Position numbers and translations under genes: made by a program. A stretch of DNA of 60,763 nt, taken from the NCBI GenBank assembly GCA_003151815.1, contig PLYN01000002.1, positions 1 through 60,763 of the forward strand, read 5' to 3'. This document shows positions 41,986-51,700 of the stretch, in pieces (the stretch's first letter is position 1; each line of letters starts with the position of its first letter). Under the pieces are notes generated by a model that did no database searches, had not been told where the DNA came from, and saw only the letters and a list, made by a program, of their open reading frames with translations. The stretch is from Bacteroidota bacterium. GTDB lineage: Bacteria; Bacteroidota; Bacteroidia; 2-12-FULL-35-15.

Positions 41986-42378
41986 ATGACATTAGAAGAA
42001 CGCATTGAAAATTCAGAAACACATATATTCAAAGCAGTGTTTCCAAACTCTACAAATCATTATGACACCTTGTTTGGTGGCACTGCCATGCACATGATGG
42101 ATGAAGTAGCTTTTATTGCTGCTACACGCTTTACTCGTATGCGAATGGTAACTGTTTCAAGTGATAGAATCGATTTTAAAAAATCAATTCCAGCCGGAAC
42201 GATTGTAGAATTAATAGGTAAAGTAACCCATATCGGCAACACAAGTCTGAAAGTAAAAGTGGACATTTACGTAGAACAAATGTATTCCGACCATCGTGAA
42301 AAAGCGATTACCGGTCATTTTACATTTGTTGCCATTGATGAAAATAAAAAAACAATGAAAATTTTAACTAATAATTAA
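41986..42378 (+). CDS. Hotdog-fold acyl-CoA thioesterase (YciA-like)
   Basis: 130 residues. NHYDTLFGGTAMHMMDEVAF with Asp in the hotdog helix is the YciA/acyl-CoA hydrolase signature, followed by RIDFKKSIPAGTIVELIGKV. It hydrolyses acyl-CoAs by family analogy. It lies 19 bp after the propeller gene and 1 bp before the next, so it is embedded in the B12 operon, where no role is known to me. Confidence 0.88.
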   Translation: MTLEERIENSETHIFKAVFPNSTNHYDTLFGGTAMHMMDEVAFIAATRFTRMRMVTVSSDRIDFKKSIPAGTIVELIGKVTHIGNTSLKVKVDIYVEQMYSDHREKAITGHFTFVAIDENKKTMKILTNN

Positions 42379-42379
42379 T

Positions 42380-42952
42380 ATGGAAGCAAAAAAAATAAAT
42401 ATACGTTTTGGTGTATTGGTTGCAATAATTGGATTAGTCGCTATTTCAAGATTAATTCCTCATATGCCCAACTTCTCGCCAGTTGGTGCAATTGGACTAT
42501 TTGGTGCAGCCCACTTTACAAAAAAGTGGCAAGCTTTTTTAATTCCAATTGCCGCTATTTGGATAAGCGACTTGTTCATTATCAATGTGATCTATCAACA
42601 ATATTATCCGTCATTCACTTGGTTTTACCAAGGGTTCTATTGGCAATACGGTAGCTATGCTTTGATTACACTTACGGGACTCTTTATTTTTCGAAAAGTA
42701 GATACACAAAAAGTTTTAGCCGGAGCTTTAATTTCCACAACAATATTTTTTATAATTACTAATTTTGGTTGCTTTCTCAGTAATCCAATCTATCCGAAAA
42801 AATTTGGCGGTCTTATGATTTGTTATTTAGCTGGTGTTCCATTCCTATCAGGAACATTACTTGGTAATTTGTTTTACTCTGCTGTATTGTTTGGTTCGTT
42901 TGCATTGCTACAACAACGTTATCCTATTCTAAAATTTATTCATTCAAAATAA
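42380..42952 (+). CDS. Multi-pass membrane protein of the DUF6580 type
   Basis: 190 residues with about six TM helices (VLVAIIGLVAISRLIPHM, then NFSPVGAIGLFGAAHF, and others). The NFSPVGAIGLFGA and PIAAIWISDL segments match the DUF6580 putative-transporter family, which resembles ECF S-components. Its place in a riboswitch operon without BtuCD suggests inner-membrane cobamide or corrinoid transport; this is inference. Confidence 0.72.
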   Translation: MEAKKINIRFGVLVAIIGLVAISRLIPHMPNFSPVGAIGLFGAAHFTKKWQAFLIPIAAIWISDLFIINVIYQQYYPSFTWFYQGFYWQYGSYALITLTGLFIFRKVDTQKVLAGALISTTIFFIITNFGCFLSNPIYPKKFGGLMICYLAGVPFLSGTLLGNLFYSAVLFGSFALLQQRYPILKFIHSK

Positions 42953-42963
42953 ATATTTTTATC

Positions 42964-43908
42964 ATGAAAGTTTGTTCGTTTCTACCTGCTGCTACGCAAA
43001 TGATCTATGATATGAATTTGCAGGAGCATTTATGTGGAGTAACATTCGAATGTGCATCTGACAAGCCAAAGGTGGTTCGTTCTTATATTGAAGGAAACAA
43101 TTATACTAGCGAAGAAATTGATCGGATCGTCTCTCAATCAAAAGCACAAGGCAAAAGTTTATATTACATCGATGAAAAATTGTTAGAAGATATTTCGCCG
43201 GATATTATTTTTACTCAGGATGTGTGCGATGTTTGTCAAATAGATACAAGTTATGTTCAAAGGTCTATTTATAAACTAAAGAAACAACCTGTAATAATTC
43301 CACTCATTCCGCGAACGTTAAACGATGTTTATCAGAATGCTGTTACCATTGCTGGATCACTTGGTAAGGAAGAAGCAGCCTACCAACATTTATCGGAACT
43401 TAAAAAACGCACCGATAAAATTATTGATACATTAAGAGAACATAATGCTCCTCTTCGCAGAGTGATGGTTATGGAATGGCTTGACCCTATTTATAATTGC
43501 GGGCATTGGATTCCCTATCAAATTTCGCAAGCGGGTGGAGTTGATATGCTTTCTAATCCTTCTGGTTATTCTATTGTTACACCTTGGGAAAAAGTTAAAT
43601 TATACAACCCCGAAGTTTTAGTGATCGCACCTTGTGGTTTTAATGTTGATCGTACATCAAAAGAAATAGAGATATTATCTTCAAAAGAAGGCTGGGATGA
43701 TTTGCTCGCGGTAAAAAATAATGAAGTGTATTTAGCCGATGCAGAATATTTTACGCAACCCAGCACCAAGCTTGTTGATGGCATTGAATTATTAGCTGCA
43801 TTGTTTCATCCAACTATTTTTAAAGTACCCGAAAAACTTAGTTCTAATTATTTATCAATTAAAAATAATGTTGCCATCGGACTAAAAAACTTGAATAGAA
43901 ATGAATAA
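42964..43908 (+). CDS. BtuF-like cobalamin-binding protein lacking a signal peptide
   Basis: 314 residues with a periplasmic-binding fold (CSFLPAATQMIYDMNLQEHL, DIIFTQDVCDVCQ, WIPYQISQAGGVDML, GWDDLLAVKNNEVYL) as in BtuF/FepB-like proteins. Unlike E. coli BtuF it starts MKVCSFLPA without a hydrophobic leader, so it may be cytoplasmic. Cys-rich motif DVCDVCQ is notable. It overlaps the DUF71 gene by 8 bp, so the two are co-translated. Confidence 0.85.
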   Translation: MKVCSFLPAATQMIYDMNLQEHLCGVTFECASDKPKVVRSYIEGNNYTSEEIDRIVSQSKAQGKSLYYIDEKLLEDISPDIIFTQDVCDVCQIDTSYVQRSIYKLKKQPVIIPLIPRTLNDVYQNAVTIAGSLGKEEAAYQHLSELKKRTDKIIDTLREHNAPLRRVMVMEWLDPIYNCGHWIPYQISQAGGVDMLSNPSGYSIVTPWEKVKLYNPEVLVIAPCGFNVDRTSKEIEILSSKEGWDDLLAVKNNEVYLADAEYFTQPSTKLVDGIELLAALFHPTIFKVPEKLSSNYLSIKNNVAIGLKNLNRNE

Positions 43909-44620
43909 AAAACCAAAAGCCATTTTTTGCTGGAGCGGAGGTAAAGACTCTGCTTTAGCTTTATACAAGGTATTGCAGGAAAATAAATATGAAGTAATTG
44001 CTTTGTTAACTACCTTGAATGAAAATTTCAAACGTATCTCGATGCATGGCGTTCGTGAAGAATTGTTGGATAAGCAAGCCGCAGAAATAGGTTTGCCTTT
44101 AATTAAAATGTACGTAAGCGAAGGAACAAATTCAGAATACGAAAGAACAATGGAAACCTTGCTTTTGCAATACAAAGCAAAAGGTATAACAAAAGTTATT
44201 TTCGGAGATATTTTTTTGGAAGATTTAAGATTGTATCGCGAAAATAATTTAATTAAAGTGGGTTTGACAGCCGAATTTCCTTTGTGGAAAAGGGATACGA
44301 AAGAATTGATAAATGAATTTTTAGAATTCGGTTTTAAAACTATTACTTGTTGTGTGAATGATGGTTATTTAGGTGAAGATAAAGTAGGAGCGGAGATAAA
44401 TGCTGAATTTATAAAAGATCTTCCTTCCAATGTTGACCCTTGTGGTGAAAATGGTGAGTTTCATACATTTTGTTATGACGGACCAATATTTAAAAAGCCG
44501 ATTCAATTTGAAGTAGGAGAAAAGATTTATCGTCCTTTGGAAATCCGCACAAGCGATGATATTTGCACCAGCAATAATATTACTAGAGGTTTTTGGTTTC
44601 AGGAATTATTGCCATCCTGA
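43901..44620 (+). CDS. DUF71 / COG2102 PP-loop ATPase, B12-salvage type
   Basis: 239 residues. The PP-loop SGGKDS lies at 12-17 and the family motifs GDIFLEDLRLYRENN and GENGEFHTF near 105-119 and 187-195. In eukaryotes the related protein (Dph6) makes diphthamide. In bacteria without diphthamide, comparative genomics has predicted that a DUF71 subgroup acts in B12 salvage because it clusters with B12 genes. This operon is a textbook example of that association. Reaction unproven. Confidence 0.87.
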   Translation: MNKKPKAIFCWSGGKDSALALYKVLQENKYEVIALLTTLNENFKRISMHGVREELLDKQAAEIGLPLIKMYVSEGTNSEYERTMETLLLQYKAKGITKVIFGDIFLEDLRLYRENNLIKVGLTAEFPLWKRDTKELINEFLEFGFKTITCCVNDGYLGEDKVGAEINAEFIKDLPSNVDPCGENGEFHTFCYDGPIFKKPIQFEVGEKIYRPLEIRTSDDICTSNNITRGFWFQELLPS

Positions 44621-44722
44621 CATCGGTAAAAGAATAACAAAAATGAGAAAGTAACCTATTTACTTTTTTCATGAAGTTTTCTTCTTTATATTGCAACATC
44701 ATTAATCCTAAAATATATATCC

Positions 44723-45529
44723 ATGAAAGATTTTAAAAATAAAGTTATTGCGATTACCGGAGCCGGATCAGGGATGGGTAGAGCATTGGCAATCAATTTT
44801 GCAAAGCAAGGTGCAAAATTAGCATTGAACGATTTTAACGAAAAAGGATTAAAAGAAACAGCAGCAATGTTGCCTACTTCCGCCGAAGTTTTTACTTCCG
44901 TATTCGACGTTTCCAAAAAAGACGATATGTTTAAATTTGCTGACGATGTAGTTAAAAAATTCGGAAGGGTTGATGCAATGATCAACAATGCAGGTGTTGC
45001 AATAGCAAAACATACTACCGATAAAGTGCCTATCGAGGATTATGAATGGATACTTGGAATCAACATGTGGGGTGTTATGTACGGCTCTTTGGCATTTTTA
45101 CCCTATTTAAGAAAACAAAAAGAATCAGCCTTGGTTAATTTTTCAAGTATTTTCGGATTACATGGTATACCCGGCCAAACACCTTATGCTACTGCTAAAT
45201 TTGCTGTCAGAGGATTTACCGAGTCTTTGGAATTAGAAGAGAAAATTCATAAAACAGGTGTAGCAGTTTCTTGTGTTCATCCCGGTGGTATCAAAACAAA
45301 CATAGCAAAAGCTGCAAGAGGAGCAGAAGCGGATCCTGAAACGATCAAGAATTTTGAAAAAATGTTTTTCACTTCTTCTGAAAAAGCAGCTCAAATAATT
45401 ATCAATGGAATGAAATCAAAGAAATCAAGAATATTGGTTGGTATTGATGCTCATTTTTTTAATTATTTTGTAAATAAATTAAGATTCATGGCGAAGTATA
45501 TTGTGTCGTCAGGATATAAAAAGATGTAG
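44723..45529 (+). CDS. SDR-family oxidoreductase
   Basis: 268 residues. The NAD(P) motif TGAGSGMGRALA lies at 12-23, NNAG near 88-91, S142 and Y155-x3-K159 (YATAK) form the catalytic set, and HPGGIKT follows. The C-terminal tail has a hydrophobic segment typical of membrane-associated SDRs. Substrate unknown. Separated from the B12 operon by 102 bp with a weak promoter-like TATATTGC. Confidence 0.9.
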   Translation: MKDFKNKVIAITGAGSGMGRALAINFAKQGAKLALNDFNEKGLKETAAMLPTSAEVFTSVFDVSKKDDMFKFADDVVKKFGRVDAMINNAGVAIAKHTTDKVPIEDYEWILGINMWGVMYGSLAFLPYLRKQKESALVNFSSIFGLHGIPGQTPYATAKFAVRGFTESLELEEKIHKTGVAVSCVHPGGIKTNIAKAARGAEADPETIKNFEKMFFTSSEKAAQIIINGMKSKKSRILVGIDAHFFNYFVNKLRFMAKYIVSSGYKKM

Positions 45530-45562
45530 TAATAGAATTAGAAGTTTTCGATACGGCGCTCG

Positions 45563-45619
45563 TTTCTCGACTTCGCTCGAAATGACCCGTGCGCTGTCAT
45601 TTCGAGCGAAGTCGAGAAA
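45563..45619. repeat. Long perfect palindrome, family A copy 3 (24-bp stem)
   Basis: Arms 45563-45586 and 45596-45619 (TTTCTCGACTTCGCTCGAAA...), loop CCGTGCGCT. It differs from copies 1 and 2 at several positions, but both arms changed together (CCGCTCGAAC to TCGCTCGAAA), a covariation that preserves the hairpin. Confidence 0.95.
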
Positions 45620-45647
45620 GTGTGTTGGCTTTGAAAGTGTATTTTTA

Positions 45648-46781
45648 TCAAAGTGTTCCTCCAACCATATCAGCTACTTCCTCACCAACTAAACTGCCGA
45701 TAGCAATACCCATTCCTCCCATTCTCACAGCACAAAATACATTTTTACTCACAGCCTTCACAATGCTTTTCTTTTGCGGTCCAACACCCATAATTCCGCT
45801 CCAGCGCATATCGATATCATATTTTGTATTTGGAAGGATCATGTTTTTTAACAACTCTTCCAGTTTATTTTGAACCAATGTTGTTAATCCAAATTCAGTT
45901 GTTGCTTCTGTTTTTAGATCAAGATTTCTCCCGCCCCCAAACAAAATTCTATCACCCACATTCCTAAAATAATAATAACCATTATCGTAATGAAAGCAGC
46001 CCTTTATTTTTAAATTTTTTATTGGATGTGTTATCAGAACTTGTGCTCTTGCAGGGTTTACTGGGTAATCCGGCAACAACTGTTTTGCAAATCCGTTAGT
46101 GGCTATGATGGCTCGTTTACAAGTAATTGTAATTCCGTTTGCAGAATGTATAGTTACATTTTTTTTATTATCAATTACATCTTTTACTTCAAAATTATTG
46201 ATGATGTATATACCCAATTCTTGCACTTTTGCAATAAGTGCCACCATCATTTTTCCGGTATCTATTTGTCCTTCGGCAGTATTCACTATCATGTGATTTA
46301 CTTGTCCCAGCCCGAATCCTGATATTTGTTTGTCGGCATTTTTATATACAGTTTTTTTGCCGATAATGGGAGCAATGTGTTTGTTTAGATAATTTATTTT
46401 TTCATCACATACCGCAAATTTTTGCTCTGATTCAAACACTTCGTATCCACCAAAATCATTGAAATCAATGGCTTTGTCGCCTAAATTTTTACGTAAGCGT
46501 TGTAATCCTTTCCAACGTTTTTCAACCAAAGAGAACACTTCATTCTCTGAATGGTTTTTCAGATCGTCTAATAACTCACCCACACTGCCAAAGCAAGCGA
46601 AACCCGCATTTTTGGAGCTGGCACCCATCGGTAACATTCCGCGTTCCAGTATCGCTATCTTTAATTTTTTATGTTTCTTTTTTAAGTTGAATGCAGCATT
46701 CAGTCCTACAATACCACTTCCGATAATGACAACATCAATGTTATTAAAATAAGTATCCTGCTCCCAAAAACTAATATTCAT
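45648..46781 (-). CDS. FAD-dependent oxidoreductase (DAO family)
   Basis: 377 residues. The FAD dinucleotide motif is VVIIGSGIVGLNAAFNLKKK (about 17-36), followed by GASSKNAGFACFG, HSANGITITCKRAIIATNGF and the C-terminal FCAVRMGGMGIAIGSLVGEE. It resembles glycine/D-amino-acid oxidase-like enzymes. Substrate not determinable. Convergent with the SDR, with the family A palindrome between them. Confidence 0.9.
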   Translation of the reverse strand: MNISFWEQDTYFNNIDVVIIGSGIVGLNAAFNLKKKHKKLKIAILERGMLPMGASSKNAGFACFGSVGELLDDLKNHSENEVFSLVEKRWKGLQRLRKNLGDKAIDFNDFGGYEVFESEQKFAVCDEKINYLNKHIAPIIGKKTVYKNADKQISGFGLGQVNHMIVNTAEGQIDTGKMMVALIAKVQELGIYIINNFEVKDVIDNKKNVTIHSANGITITCKRAIIATNGFAKQLLPDYPVNPARAQVLITHPIKNLKIKGCFHYDNGYYYFRNVGDRILFGGGRNLDLKTEATTEFGLTTLVQNKLEELLKNMILPNTKYDIDMRWSGIMGVGPQKKSIVKAVSKNVFCAVRMGGMGIAIGSLVGEEVADMVGGTL

Positions 46782-46852
46782 TTATAAGATTTTTAAATAT
46801 TCTATTTTATGCTTCCTTTTGCATTTTCAAATCAGCACATCTTCTAATCAAA

Positions 46853-48580
46853 TCAATAAACAACCACCTTCACAACATTGGATTTTTTATCGGAAGTATG
46901 AAGACTCAAAAAATAAACACCTTGTCCAACAGCACTCATATCAATAGTGTTATTCTGAACTCCTTTTAAATTGTCATTTCCTTTAATTCGTTTTACCTCC
47001 TGACCCAATGTGTTTATAATACTTATTTCAATATTTTCATTACTGAAATACACAATATTTAATATGTTCGTGGCAGGGTTAGGATAAATATTTATTATTT
47101 CAAACGGAGTTCCTGCCTGTCCATACTCAGCAATATAAACTGCAGGACAGGTGTCATTATTCGCAATGGTAATGGCGGGACAGGAAATATTAAAATAATG
47201 ATGCTGAATTGATTTTAAGGATTTATATAAATTTAATCGCCCTCCTGTTACAGTGATACCCGTTAATGCAGAAATTTTATCAACAGCTCCTAACAGGGAA
47301 TCTTTTACCATCAGGGCAATTCCGGCAGGGTTGCTTTTACAATCTATCATCAATTGAGGGCAAGCGACGGCATACATCAATGCAACGGCTCCTGCTACAT
47401 GTGGTGATGCCATTGATGTACCGGATAGGTTTGAATATGTGTTTGACATAGTGGTAGAAGTAATATTTGTTCCGGGAGCACCTAAATCAATTGTTGTTGC
47501 TCCATAACCCTCTCCCACTGTAGTATCGGTATTGTCGGTATTAGTAACAGTAATCAGCCAATTACTTGGGCACGCGGTTGGGATATCACCCTGAACATCC
47601 ACATTGATGTTGTAATCAGTCGTTGCTCCGGCATTTAAAATGCCTACCGAACCAAGCGAGTCATACATGGCGCACCAAAGTGGATACGCGCTCGGCTGCC
47701 CAAGATTAACGCCAAATGATGAGTTAGTAGCAACTACAAAACTTCCTTTAGCGCCATTGGTTTGATTATATATTCTGCGTTGCTTCATCACATAAGCGTA
47801 TGCGGCAACTACATCAGCTTCAACACTGCCATCGGTACATACAGGCATTATTTTTACATTCCAATTAATACCTGTTACACCAATACAGTTGTTTCCCTTG
47901 GCGCCAATTATTCCTGACACATGCGTGCCATGATCTATAACTGTGAGGCTATCATTCCCTGTTGAAGAATTCCAACCATTAAAATCATCTATATAGCCGT
48001 TGTGATCATCATCGATGTGGTTATGAGGTATCTCATGGTAATTTTTCCAGAAATTCAAATCCTGATGTGTTAAATCAAATCCTCCGTCAATAACCGCAAC
48101 AACAATTGTATCTCCTGCCGATGTTAATCCTCCTGTAGCAATGTTCCAGGCTTTGGTTGCGCTAATATCTGCACCAATCAATCCATTTACATTGCCAATA
48201 TTTTGTCCGGTATTATTCATGTTCCATTGTAAACCAAATTGTGGATCATTGGGTATGTTGCGTTCTTGAAATGTGTGATTGAATTGCGCTAATTTTACCA
48301 ACCTGTTAACTTTAAAAGCAGATAGCATTGTGTATTGATCTACCTTCAACGGATCGAATTGGAATAAATATATATGCATTGATTTTGAAAGTGTTCGGGC
48401 AACTTTAAGGTTAGTTTCGCTTTCACCAATATTTTTAAATTCATTTGTCAGCAATGATGTGTCGGCCGCAGAACTAAGCATTACAATAATATTTCCAGGA
48501 ATAATATTAGTTTCTTGCCCAAAAAGAAAACTGTTTGTAAAAATAAGGATAGTAACAAAATACTGCGAAATTCTTTTCAT
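46853..48580 (-). CDS. Secreted subtilisin-like serine protease with T9SS type A sorting domain
   Basis: 575 residues. A signal peptide is followed by a pro-region with an inhibitor-like fold. The catalytic triad is D165 (VAVIDGGFD), H217 (DHGTHVSG) and S389 (SGTSMASPHVAG), with N286 as oxyanion residue. The C-terminal ~80 residues form a type A sorting domain (IYPNPATNILNI ... GQGVYFLSLHTSD). It is predicted to be exported by type IX secretion. Intact and complete. Confidence 0.94.
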   Translation of the reverse strand: MKRISQYFVTILIFTNSFLFGQETNIIPGNIIVMLSSAADTSLLTNEFKNIGESETNLKVARTLSKSMHIYLFQFDPLKVDQYTMLSAFKVNRLVKLAQFNHTFQERNIPNDPQFGLQWNMNNTGQNIGNVNGLIGADISATKAWNIATGGLTSAGDTIVVAVIDGGFDLTHQDLNFWKNYHEIPHNHIDDDHNGYIDDFNGWNSSTGNDSLTVIDHGTHVSGIIGAKGNNCIGVTGINWNVKIMPVCTDGSVEADVVAAYAYVMKQRRIYNQTNGAKGSFVVATNSSFGVNLGQPSAYPLWCAMYDSLGSVGILNAGATTDYNINVDVQGDIPTACPSNWLITVTNTDNTDTTVGEGYGATTIDLGAPGTNITSTTMSNTYSNLSGTSMASPHVAGAVALMYAVACPQLMIDCKSNPAGIALMVKDSLLGAVDKISALTGITVTGGRLNLYKSLKSIQHHYFNISCPAITIANNDTCPAVYIAEYGQAGTPFEIINIYPNPATNILNIVYFSNENIEISIINTLGQEVKRIKGNDNLKGVQNNTIDMSAVGQGVYFLSLHTSDKKSNVVKVVVY

Positions 48581-48677
48581 GGTTTAGATTTCCTACTTAC
48601 AATAATACTCAAAAATGTGTAAATTGCAATGCTGTTCATTTTGAAGAATAATTACAATTATAAACATGAATCCAACG

Positions 48678-48717
48678 CTCCCCTCTCCTTTTTCAAGGAG
48701 AGGGGCTTGGGGTGAGG
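48678..48717. repeat. Family B palindromic repeat upstream of addA
   Basis: CCCCTCTCCTT-TTTC-AAGGAGAGGGG (11-bp perfect stem, 48680-48705) followed by CTTGGGGTGAGG. An ORF that starts at 48666 reads through it, but the true start is 48723. Related copies lie at 50691-50716, 51785-51812 and 52006-52025. Confidence 0.85.
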
Positions 48718-48722
48718 TCAAT

Positions 48723-51700
48723 ATGTCAAACAAAAACTTTACAATTTATAAATCTTCTGCCGGCTCAGGAAAAACATTTACACTTGTAAAAGAGTATCTG
48801 GCGTTGGCATTGAATGACGAAGCGAATCCTCCCAGATCCTATCGCCATATATTAGCCATCACGTTTACCAACAAGGCTGCTTCTGAAATGAAGGAGCGCA
48901 TCATTAAAGCGTTGAAAGAACTTTCTCAGGATGATTATACACAACTTTCCGGTGGAACAAAAACATTGCTGGTCGAATTAAAGAATCATAAAAAATTAAA
49001 TCTCCATCAGCAGCTGGATGATACGATCATCCGCAAACGAGCCAACAACGTATTAAGCGCCGTATTGCACAATTACTCCGATTTTGCAATTGGGACCATT
49101 GACAGCTTTGTACATAAGATAGTACGCACTTTTGCTTTCGATCTTAAAATACCAATGAGCTTTGAATTGGAGATGGATGATGATAAATTATTGGCACAAG
49201 CGGTTGACTTATTGATAGCACAGATCGGCACCGATGAAGGTTTAACAAAAGCCTTAGTGGAATTTACCGAAAGTAAAACCGATGATGAAAAAAGTTGGCA
49301 CATCGAAAATGATTTAAAATATTTTGCAAAAAATCTTCTGAATGAAGAAGGTGCTATACATATAGAAAAATTAAGGAGCTTAAGCCTGGATGATTTTTTT
49401 AAAATAAAAGATACGATAGCAACTGAGTTAGGAAAGTTTGAAGCATTCATTAGTAAATGCGGGAATGAGGCCCTGAAAATGATAAGTGATTTGGGCATTG
49501 AACATGGTAAGTTTGCAGGAGGTGCCAATGGTATTGGTAAGTATTTTACCTACCTGTCGGAGGTCAGATTTAATAAATTAATACCTTCCAACACCATCCA
49601 AAAAAATATTGATTCTGATAATTGGTATGCTTCAAAAACTGTTCCGCAGGATAAAGAAATGATTGACAGTATAAAAAATAATTTAACTGCTATCTACGAT
49701 AAAGCCTGGGATCATATCCAAACTAATTTACAGGAAGTAACATTATTCAGATTAATAAATTCAACAATTTATTCCTTGGCAGTTTTAAATGAAATAGAAG
49801 AATTGCTGAATGAATACAAAGCACAAAATAATATTTTACATATTTCGGAGTTCAATAAAATGATCGCTAAAATTGTATTGAACGAGCCAATCCCTTTTAT
49901 CTATGAGCGTTTGGGTGAAAAATACAATAATTATCTGATCGATGAATTTCAGGATACTTCCGTTTTACAATTTCAAAATTTATTGCCATTGATCGATAAT
50001 TCCCTTGCTGCCGGGCATTTCACGATGCTTGTCGGAGATGGGAAACAAGCAATTTATCGTTGGCGTGGAGGAGAGGTAGAGCAGTTTGCCATTTTGCCGG
50101 AAGTGTTTGCGCACAATAACAATCCATTGGTATTAGAGCGTGAGGAAGCGCTAAAGCGAAATCACGATCCACAAGTACTGGATAAAAATTATCGTAGTAA
50201 ACGCGAAATAATAGAATTTAATAATGACATTTTCAGAACACTTTCCGATAAGCTGAATGATAAATTTAAAAGTATTTATGATTCATTAGAACAAGGTTTT
50301 AATCCTGAAAATAAAGGTGGATATGTGCAAGTCGAATTTTTGGAAGGGGAGAAAGAGGAAGTGCGCGAACAAAATTTAGAACGTACTTATTTGATCATTC
50401 AGGATCTGTTGGAACAAAATTATCAATTAAAAGATATTGCAATATTGTTGCGTAAAAATACCGATGGAAGTGAAGTTGCTAATTATTTATCAAAAAAAGG
50501 AATTGAAGTGATCTCTTCTGATTCCCTGTTATTAAGTAATTCAGCCAAAGTCAATTTTATTTATTCTCTGTTTAGATATTTAAACAATACAGGTGATCAA
50601 ATTATTCAGGCCGAACTATTAGAATATCTTGTTGCTTCAGGGCGTTTGGAAAACACAAATTTAAATCAATTGCTCGTTGAGGATAATGTACTCCCCCTTT
50701 CAAAGGGGGCTGGGGGCATTGAACAAAATTTTCTTTCAATGATCAAAAAAATCTGTAAAGAGTTCAGCGTTTCTTCTCTTTCAAAAATGGCATTGTATGA
50801 ATTAAGCGAAGAGCTTGTACGTTTGTTTAAACTCAATAAAACTCCCGATGCTTACATTCAGTTTTTTCTGGATGAGGTATTAAATTATTCTATCAAACAA
50901 AATAATAATCTCAAAGATTTTATTGAGTTTTGGGAAGATAAAAAACAAAAAGCATCACTTATTGTTCCTCAAGGTATGAATGCTGTTACCATCATGACTA
51001 TTCATCGTGCTAAAGGTTTGGAATTTCCGGTAGTGATATTACCTTTTTCTAATGGCAAAATAAAAAAAGGAAAAGATCATTTATGGGTGAATATTGCAAA
51101 TGAAAAAATTCCGGAACTTACTTCCGCATTGGTTTCGGCCAGCGGAGATTTAATGGATACACCTTACGCTGATGTGTATGAGGATGAAAAAAATAAATCT
51201 CTTTTGGATTCACTCAATGTATTGTACGTTGCGCTCACTCGTCCGGAAGAGCGTTTGTATATACTTACAGGAAAGCCATCAAAAGTGCCTGCTAATTTAA
51301 ACACAGTGAGTGATATGTTTGCCCATTATTATCAGGTGAAAGGCGAATGGAAAGAAGATAAAGCAGTTTACACGTTTGGTGCAGAAGTGAAACATATTGC
51401 ACATTCGCAAACATCAGCAAATACAAACTTTAAACTTGAAACATTCAATTCCAACCAATGGCGCGATAATATTAAAATGCGTGCAGCGGCTCCAAGTATC
51501 TGGAATCTTGAAATGACAGAAAGTAAAAAAGATTATGGAGTGATGGTTCATACGGCGATGGCAAAAATAAAAACGGCTGCCGATGTTGAATCATCAGTAA
51601 ATTCGATGTTCTCGGAAGGCTTAATATCTCTTGAAGAAAAAATAGATTTATTAATTACCATCATAAAAATTATAGAACTTCCTAAATTACAACCTCATTT

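Noticed and set aside
48666-48722. N-terminal extension of addA (LPSPFSRRGAWGEVN)
   Set aside because: It is family B repeat sequence, and the conserved protein begins at 48723.
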